Assembly: GCA_002401525.1 (NCBI GenBank)
Contig: NVTH01000149.1
Span: forward strand, 1 to 6,753
DNA from: Moraxellaceae bacterium
GTDB taxonomy: Bacteria > Pseudomonadota > Gammaproteobacteria > Pseudomonadales > UBA3067
DNA length: 6,753 nt
Direction: 5' to 3'
Part shown: piece by piece, positions 1-4,113 of the stretch
Layout of the letters: every line of letters starts with the position of its first letter
How positions within the stretch are numbered: the stretch's first letter is position 1
Translations under genes and position numbers: made by a program
The notes under the pieces: generated by a model
The model's database searches: none
What the model was told of the DNA's origin: nothing
What the model saw: only the letters and a program-made list of their open reading frames with translations

Positions 1-756
<756 letters not shown>

Positions 757-816
757 GATAACCAAAAAAAAGACCTAAAAACAAACACCGAAATCAAAAG
801 AGCCCAGACCAAACGC

Positions 817-845
817 AAAAAAGCCCCGTCCAAAACGAGGCTTTT
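817..845 (-). terminator. Rho-independent terminator of the rplU-rpmA transcript
   Basis: On the minus strand this reads as a 10-bp stem, AAAAGCCTCG pairing with CGGGGCTTTT, around a 7-base loop, followed directly by more U residues (six in a row at 822-817, part of the run shared with the stem). One pair is U-G on the minus-strand RNA but C-A on the plus-strand RNA, so the hairpin is complete only in the direction of rpmA. It lies 37 bp past the rpmA stop codon and separates rpmA from obg. Confidence 0.88.
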
Positions 846-881
846 CAGTGACTACTTAATACTGAGGGGATGTAGAAAAAA

Positions 882-1142
882 TTAGCCGTTAGGAACGATA
901 TTAACGTATTTTTTCTGTTTCGGGCCTTTCACCTGAAACTCAACCACTCCGTCTGCAGTCGCAAAAAGAGTATGGTCACGACCACACCCTACATTGTTGC
1001 CTGCCGAGAAACGAGTTCCACGCTGACGAACAATAATGCTACCCGCTGTCACTGCTTGACCACCAAATCGCTTTACACCTAACCGTTTGGACTCGGAATC
1101 GCGACCGTTCCGAGTACTACCGCCGGCTTTCTTATGTGCCAT
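882..1142 (-). CDS. rpmA: 50S ribosomal protein L27
   Basis: This is bacterial ribosomal protein L27 (bL27), an 86-residue basic protein of the large subunit. Its flexible N-terminus reaches toward the peptidyl-transferase centre and contacts tRNA ends. The start [15 protein letters not shown] matches the gammaproteobacterial form, without the cleaved N-terminal extension seen in Firmicutes. The signature [10 protein letters not shown] is at 34-43 and the conserved [12 protein letters not shown] at 50-61. The length agrees with the 85 residues of the E. coli protein. A strong purine-rich ribosome binding site (AAGGTGAGG) ends 7 bases before the ATG. The gene follows rplU by 130 bp on the same strand and ends just before a terminator, so the two form a short r-protein operon. 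The gap to rplU is long for this pair and contains tandem repeats. Confidence 0.99.
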   Translation of the reverse strand: MAHKKAGGSTRNGRDSESKRLGVKRFGGQAVTAGSIIVRQRGTRFSAGNNVGCGRDHTLFATADGVVEFQVKGPKQKKYVNIVPNG

Positions 1143-1230
1143 TGTCTTGCCTCACCTTAAAATTCAAACTCTAAAAATTCTTTTTATAACAGACTCTTGC
1201 TGAAAACAAGCAAGCCTGCAGAACTCACTA

Positions 1231-1286
1231 CTAAGCCCTAATAACTAAGCCTTAATAACTAAGCCCTAATAACTAAGCACTAATAC
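1231..1286. repeat. Four 14-bp tandem repeats spanning the rplU stop codon
   Basis: Four head-to-tail 14-bp units occur at 1231-1244 (ctaagccctaataa), 1245-1258 (ctaagccttaataa), 1259-1272 (ctaagccctaataa) and 1273-1286 (ctaagcactaatac). Units 1 and 3 are identical; unit 2 differs from them by one base and unit 4 by two. Unit 4 is the last codons of rplU, encoding Ile-Ser-Ala and the TAG stop. The other three lie downstream of that stop in the rplU-rpmA spacer. They therefore look like slippage copies of the rplU 3' end. On the transcribed strand each copy carries TTATTA(G/A) and CTTAG, which places further stop codons after rplU. Confidence 0.9.
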
Positions 1287-1584
1287 CGGTGATTTTCACT
1301 TCGGTATACCATTGACGATGGCCCATCTGCTTACGATGATGCTTACGACGATGAAACTTAATAATGGTTACTTTCTTATGACGACCGTGAGTGACCACCT
1401 CGCCACTGACTTTACCACCGTCTAAATAGGGAGCACCTACTTTAACGTCGTCACCGCTGTTTACGAGAAGAACCTTATCAAAATCAATCGTTTTTCCTGG
1501 CTCAATATCAATCAACTCAAGCTTTAACACATCGCCTTCGGCAACACGATGCTGCTTACCGCCGCTTTCAAAAACCGCGTACAT
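1273..1584 (-). CDS. rplU: 50S ribosomal protein L21
   Basis: This is bacterial ribosomal protein L21 (bL21), a 23S-rRNA-binding protein of the large subunit. It has 103 residues, the same length as E. coli L21. The N-terminus [18 protein letters not shown], the basic RNA-binding stretch [16 protein letters not shown] at 77-92 and the C-terminus VKITGISA are all characteristic of the family. The ATG has a GGAG ribosome binding site about 6 bases upstream. A sigma70-type promoter at 1696-1724 would give a leader of roughly 105 bases. The gene is the first of the rplU-rpmA operon and diverges from ispB, a conserved gammaproteobacterial arrangement. Its stop codon lies inside the last unit of a 14-bp tandem repeat. 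Confidence 0.99.
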   Translation of the reverse strand: MYAVFESGGKQHRVAEGDVLKLELIDIEPGKTIDFDKVLLVNSGDDVKVGAPYLDGGKVSGEVVTHGRHKKVTIIKFHRRKHHRKQMGHRQWYTEVKITGISA

Positions 1585-1690
1585 AATCCACTCCGTATAA
1601 CGTAATCAGACCCAAACAATTTACAAGCTGGGCCCGTGCCCAATTTACCTCAAAACCCAGGTGCACTTTGATCCTGATAAGACTACAGCA
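1585..1690 (-). promoter_or_regulatory. rplU 5' leader with a small GC-rich hairpin
   Basis: If transcription begins a few bases after the -10 element at 1696-1701, the rplU mRNA has a leader of about 105 bases. It contains a compact inverted repeat, TGGGC at 1629-1633 against GCCCA at 1638-1642 with a 4-base loop, and the ribosome binding site at its end. Leaders of r-protein operons often carry autoregulatory structures, but I recognise no known L21 leader fold here. The hairpin is too short to claim as a regulator. Confidence 0.3.
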
Positions 1691-1695
1691 ACTAG

Positions 1696-1724
1696 ATTAT
1701 AGCTCCTATAATAGCACCTATAAA
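1696..1724 (-). promoter_or_regulatory. Sigma70-type promoter for rplU-rpmA
   Basis: On the minus strand there is a perfect -10 hexamer TATAAT at 1701-1696. A 17-base spacer precedes it and the -35 hexamer TTTATA at 1724-1719 matches consensus at four of six positions. It faces rplU, about 110 bp upstream of its start codon. Both hexamers fall largely within two tandem 12-bp repeats (1700-1711 and 1712-1723), so the promoter appears to overlap a small duplication. Confidence 0.7.
1700..1723. repeat. Tandem 12-bp duplication over the rplU promoter
   Basis: The 12-mers tagctcctataa (1700-1711) and tagcacctataa (1712-1723) are adjacent and differ at one base. On the minus strand the upstream copy supplies five of the six bases of the -35 hexamer, and the border of the downstream copy supplies two bases of the -10 hexamer, with the rest just beyond it. 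The plus strand also gains a TATAAT at 1707-1712, but I see no matching -35 for it. Confidence 0.6.
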
Positions 1725-1832
1725 TTACAGCGCTTCGAAACCAAGCGTTGCTAGCAGGCAGGGCCTCGCAAATAACCCGCGAAGCAACTTACTCTGTCTA
1801 ACTTAAAACAAGGTGACTCTTACCAACCCAAA

Positions 1833-1907
1833 ATGCAGGGCTAAACTTCATTCTGCATCTACTAACACCCCTGCCCGGCCAATTCCCGGACAACGATTCC
1901 GCAGGGG
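1833..1907. repeat. Overlapping, mutually exclusive inverted repeats
   Basis: ATGCAG at 1833-1838 can pair with CTGCAT at 1853-1858. Separately, CCCCTGC at 1868-1874 can pair with GCAGGGG at 1901-1907, with CCGG at 1875-1878 and 1886-1889 as a possible inner stem. GCAGGG at 1835-1840 could instead pair with CCCTGC at 1869-1874, which would disrupt both of the other helices. No T-run follows on either strand, so this is not a terminator. It lies upstream of both predicted promoters, so it would be transcribed only from an unrecognised start site. Confidence 0.35.
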
Positions 1908-2053
1908 CGCTAATTCTACGGCAAACCCGCTAATGGGGCAAGATTCAAACAACAGAAATCCTATCTAAGCGCTACAGCACGCGCCCTTCACCCAGCGCTC
2001 AAGGAAAATCATTGCTCTAACCTCCCCTAATACACTCAAAACCTAACTAAACC

Positions 2054-2082
2054 TTGACAGGCCGACGGCCCAATTCTACGAT
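2054..2082 (+). promoter_or_regulatory. Sigma70-type promoter for ispB
   Basis: A perfect TTGACA at 2054-2059 is followed after exactly 17 bases by TACGAT at 2077-2082, which matches the -10 consensus at four of six positions including the key A2 and T6. The expected start of transcription is near 2089, giving a leader of about 170 bases to the preferred ispB start at 2258. Confidence 0.6.
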
Positions 2083-2242
2083 TCGGCTACTTTTTCCCCG
2101 TCATTTTTGGCGCTACTTATAGAGGCCTGCCTTTAACGGCCTAATATCACGGGATACAGAGACCAACTCATAGCTCACCATGACATCGGCCAGTTCAGAA
2201 CGGCTCACTCGGCACCCAAAAAATGAGGCCTTATCGAGGCAC

Positions 2243-2248
2243 AGGAAG
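2243..2248 (+). promoter_or_regulatory. Ribosome binding site that favours the downstream ispB start
   Basis: AGGAAG ends 9 bases before the ATG at 2258. An earlier in-frame ATG at 2180 has no comparable purine-rich sequence in the 15 bases before it. The choice of 2258 also agrees with the length of IspB homologues. Confidence 0.6.
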
Positions 2249-2257
2249 CATCAGATC

Positions 2258-3226
2258 ATGAATTACCAAGAAATTAGAGGCCTCGTCGACCACCAATTCG
2301 ACAATGTGAACACCGTAATACTGGACCACTTGGACTCTAGCGTGCCACTGATTAACGAGGTGGGTGCGTACATTATCAAAAGCGGCGGCAAAAGATTACG
2401 CCCTTTAGTCTGCCTGCTTTCGGCCAACGCCCTGCAATATAAAGGTGACATTCACATTAAAGTCGCCGCAATCACCGAATTCCTTCACACCGCCACGTTA
2501 TTGCACGACGACGTCGTCGACGAATCTGCGCTGCGACGAGGCCAATCCACCGTCAATGAAGTCTGGGGCAACGCCACCAGCATTTTGGTAGGCGACTACT
2601 TGATCTCCAAATCCTTCCAAATGATCGTGCAAATCAACCACCTCCGCTTAATGGAAATTATCGCCGAAGCCACTGCAGTGATTACCGAAGGCGAAGTGTT
2701 ACAGCTGATCAATATTCACAACCCCGATACATCTCAAGATCACTACATGGACATCATCCGCTCCAAGACCGCGAAGATGTTCGAAGTAGCCGCCCAATCA
2801 GGCGCGATCCTAGCCAACGCACCCCAAGAACAAGAGCAAGCCATGGTGGATTACGCGCGTCACATGGGGGCAGCCTTCCAACTTATTGATGACGTTCTGG
2901 ATTACACTGGCAGTGCGGACGCTCTGGGCAAAAATGTCGGCGACGACCTCGCCGAAGGCAAACCCACCCTGCCCTTAATTTACGCGCAAAAACATTGCTC
3001 CGAAAATGAAAGAAGCATGATCCAAAACGCCATTAAACACGGCGGACTAGACAATCTAGATGAAATCATCGCTGCCGTAATAAGCTCGGGCGGAATTGAG
3101 TACACCATTAAAGCAGCCGAGCAAGAAGCGGATAAAGCCATTCAAGCCCTCGAAGTAATTCCTGATTCAATCTATCGCACCGCAATGATGGATCTTGCTC
3201 GATTGGCGGTGAACAGGAATACCTAG
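2258..3226 (+). CDS. ispB: Octaprenyl-type polyprenyl diphosphate synthase
   Basis: This cytosolic trans-prenyltransferase adds isopentenyl diphosphate units to an allylic primer. The resulting long prenyl diphosphate (octaprenyl in E. coli) is the side-chain donor for ubiquinone and menaquinone. Counting from the start at 2258 it has 322 residues, against 323 in E. coli IspB as I recall it. Substrate-binding GGKRLRP is at 43-49. The first aspartate-rich motif DDVVD is at 84-88, followed by RR at 93-94; the second, DDVLD, is at 211-215. GDDLAEGKPTLP is at 228-239. The fifth residue before the first motif is the small Ala79, as in long-chain enzymes, rather than the aromatic residue of short-chain farnesyl synthases; the exact chain length cannot be read from sequence. 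A start at 2180 would add 26 residues (beginning MTSASSERL) with no family counterpart, so I prefer 2258. The gene diverges from rplU. Confidence 0.96.
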   Translation: MNYQEIRGLVDHQFDNVNTVILDHLDSSVPLINEVGAYIIKSGGKRLRPLVCLLSANALQYKGDIHIKVAAITEFLHTATLLHDDVVDESALRRGQSTVNEVWGNATSILVGDYLISKSFQMIVQINHLRLMEIIAEATAVITEGEVLQLINIHNPDTSQDHYMDIIRSKTAKMFEVAAQSGAILANAPQEQEQAMVDYARHMGAAFQLIDDVLDYTGSADALGKNVGDDLAEGKPTLPLIYAQKHCSENERSMIQNAIKHGGLDNLDEIIAAVISSGGIEYTIKAAEQEADKAIQALEVIPDSIYRTAMMDLARLAVNRNT

Positions 3227-3266
3227 ACATCGAAATGCCTAATTATTGAAAACCTGCGCTTCGAAA

Positions 3267-3491
3267 TTAGCTTGATTTCAGATTAGCTTTAAACAAACCT
3301 TCATCGGCCTTGTATGAGTCCACGCAAGCCAAGCAAATACAGGATTTACCGCGCGAATTTTCTGGCAGCAATTCAATCAGCGCAGCAGGGATTTCCAACG
3401 CCTCACACCAGCACCCTGAACTCATCTGCACGCCACAGCGATTGTCTTGTTTGCAAAAGGGACAAATTTTATCGGATGTACTTTCGGACAT
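3267..3491 (-). CDS. Small cysteine-rich CWC-family protein
   Basis: This is a 74-residue protein with eight cysteines at 10, 13, 19, 27, 29, 51, 53 and 56. They form CPFC, a later CWC, and CICLAC near the C-terminus. The pattern, especially Cys-Trp-Cys followed about 20 residues later by C-x-C-x-x-C, matches the family named cysteine-rich CWC, whose function is unknown. The spacing of the cysteines suggests a metal-binding fold, probably zinc, but that is inference. There is no signal peptide, so it should be cytosolic. The start has a GAG purine group about 6 bases upstream. It converges on ispB with only 40 bp between the stop codons and no clear terminator in the gap. Its last codons contain a repeated AAGCTAA, the second copy providing the stop. 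The cysteine pattern argues strongly that this frame, not the overlapping plus-strand frames, is the gene. Confidence 0.85.
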   Translation of the reverse strand: MSESTSDKICPFCKQDNRCGVQMSSGCWCEALEIPAALIELLPENSRGKSCICLACVDSYKADEGLFKANLKSS

Positions 3492-3610
3492 TAAGCTCTA
3501 TTTCGCTTGCAAAACACAATAGATTTCCTTCACATTACCCTCTCGAAATGAAACATAAGTCTAACTAAAATCTTTCGCCAGAAAGGCATACTGAAGCAAG
3601 AAGACAAGCC

Positions 3611-3624
3611 GCCCTAGCCAGGGC
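3611..3624 (-). terminator. Possible weak terminator after the rhodanese gene
   Basis: GCCCT at 3611-3615 and AGGGC at 3620-3624 form a perfect 5-bp stem with a 4-base loop, 20 bp past the rhodanese stop codon. On the minus strand it is followed by a pyrimidine-rich stretch (CTTGTCTTCTTG) rather than a clean U-run. A weak or rho-assisted end is possible. Confidence 0.3.
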
Positions 3625-3643
3625 CCCGCTAACCACAACAACC

Positions 3644-4006
3644 TTACTGGCTTAGGCCTCGTTCTTTACGGGCGTCCTCAATACCTCCAGCATTTGATAC
3701 ATTGCTATAGCCGGCCTTTTTTAGCGACGACAAGGCCACCCCTGCCCTCCCCCCGCTGCGGCAATACAACCGAATTTCCGTATCTTTATTAGGAAACAAT
3801 TGACTCGCTTCTTGAACAATATCGCCATGAGAAATACGAACATCGCCTTCAATACTATCTAAGCTGTATTCCACCGAAGTTCTCACATCAATCCAAACTG
3901 TTTCAGCGTACGACAGCGAACTTAAGGAAAGAAAACTTAAGGGAAGTAAGCTAAAGAATACTGCCCCCCATAAAAAAGTGCCTCGCCTAAAAGAATAACC
4001 TCTCAT
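3644..4006 (-). CDS. Periplasmic single-domain rhodanese (PspE-like)
   Basis: This is a 120-residue protein with a signal peptide and one rhodanese domain. A basic start (MRGYSFRRG) leads into a hydrophobic stretch at about 11-33 ending in SYA, so cleavage after residue 34 is likely. The mature protein would have about 86 residues. It begins with the typical VWIDVRTSVEY (37-47) and carries the active-site loop CRSGGRAG at 82-89, with catalytic Cys82 and a conserved NAGG near 105-108. The arrangement matches E. coli PspE, a periplasmic thiosulfate:cyanide sulfurtransferase. The physiological sulfur acceptor is unknown for most such proteins. An AAGGA ribosome binding site lies about 8 bases upstream of the ATG. 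The gene begins 107 bp after the RND permease stop codon on the same strand; co-transcription is possible but I see neither a clear promoter nor a terminator in the gap. Confidence 0.9.
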   Translation of the reverse strand: MRGYSFRRGTFLWGAVFFSLLPLSFLSLSSLSYAETVWIDVRTSVEYSLDSIEGDVRISHGDIVQEASQLFPNKDTEIRLYCRSGGRAGVALSSLKKAGYSNVSNAGGIEDARKERGLSQ

Positions 4007-4113
4007 TAATTAATCCTTTTCTGTTTGGCTACTGCTGAACAATGAAACTTAGATCCGCAGATTACCCCATTGCTTTAACCCACGCACCTTCGAAAACCCC
4101 CAAAACCAACCCC
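4007..4113. other. RND-rhodanese spacer with G-tracts
   Basis: In this 107-bp spacer the coding (minus) strand reads two GGGGG runs close together, then GGG and GGGG, the runs separated by 8, 15 and 10 bases. I found no hairpin with a U-run and no convincing -35/-10 pair. The end nearest the rhodanese gene holds its ribosome binding site. The G-tracts are noted because they stand out in an otherwise moderate-GC stretch. Confidence 0.4.

Larger units (their letters stand above)
1585..2257. other. Gene-free divergent intergenic region rplU / ispB
   Basis: No credible coding sequence lies in these 673 bp. The longest frame I checked with a Met start in the middle part is 11 codons at 1933, and it has no ribosome binding site. 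The stretch holds the rplU promoter and leader on the left and the ispB promoter and ribosome binding site on the right. Between them, around 1833-1907, is a cluster of inverted repeats that lies outside both predicted transcripts. I found no tRNA-like or rRNA-like sequence. Confidence 0.7.

Noticed and set aside
1183..1214. Internal promoter for rpmA with TATAAA and an upstream TTG element
   Set aside because: The possible -35 hexamers are 15 or 19 bases away and match poorly. A shared transcript from the rplU promoter is the simpler explanation.
1933..1968. 11-codon frame MGQDSNNRNPI as a leader peptide
   Set aside because: It has no ribosome binding site, lies upstream of the predicted ispB promoter and has no regulatory codon run.
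3262..3280. Shared terminator between ispB and the CWC gene
   Set aside because: Only a 5-bp AT-rich stem (GAAAT/ATTTC) is present, overlapping the CWC stop, with no U-run in either direction.
3310..3568. Two plus-strand open frames overlapping the CWC gene
   Set aside because: The minus-strand frame has the ordered eight-cysteine pattern of a known family and a plausible ribosome binding site. The plus-strand frames have neither.
3971..3994. Twin-arginine signal in the rhodanese N-terminus (FRRGTFL)
   Set aside because: The arginine pair is present, but the phenylalanine and leucine are shifted by one from the Tat consensus and the hydrophobic core is strong. A Sec signal fits better.
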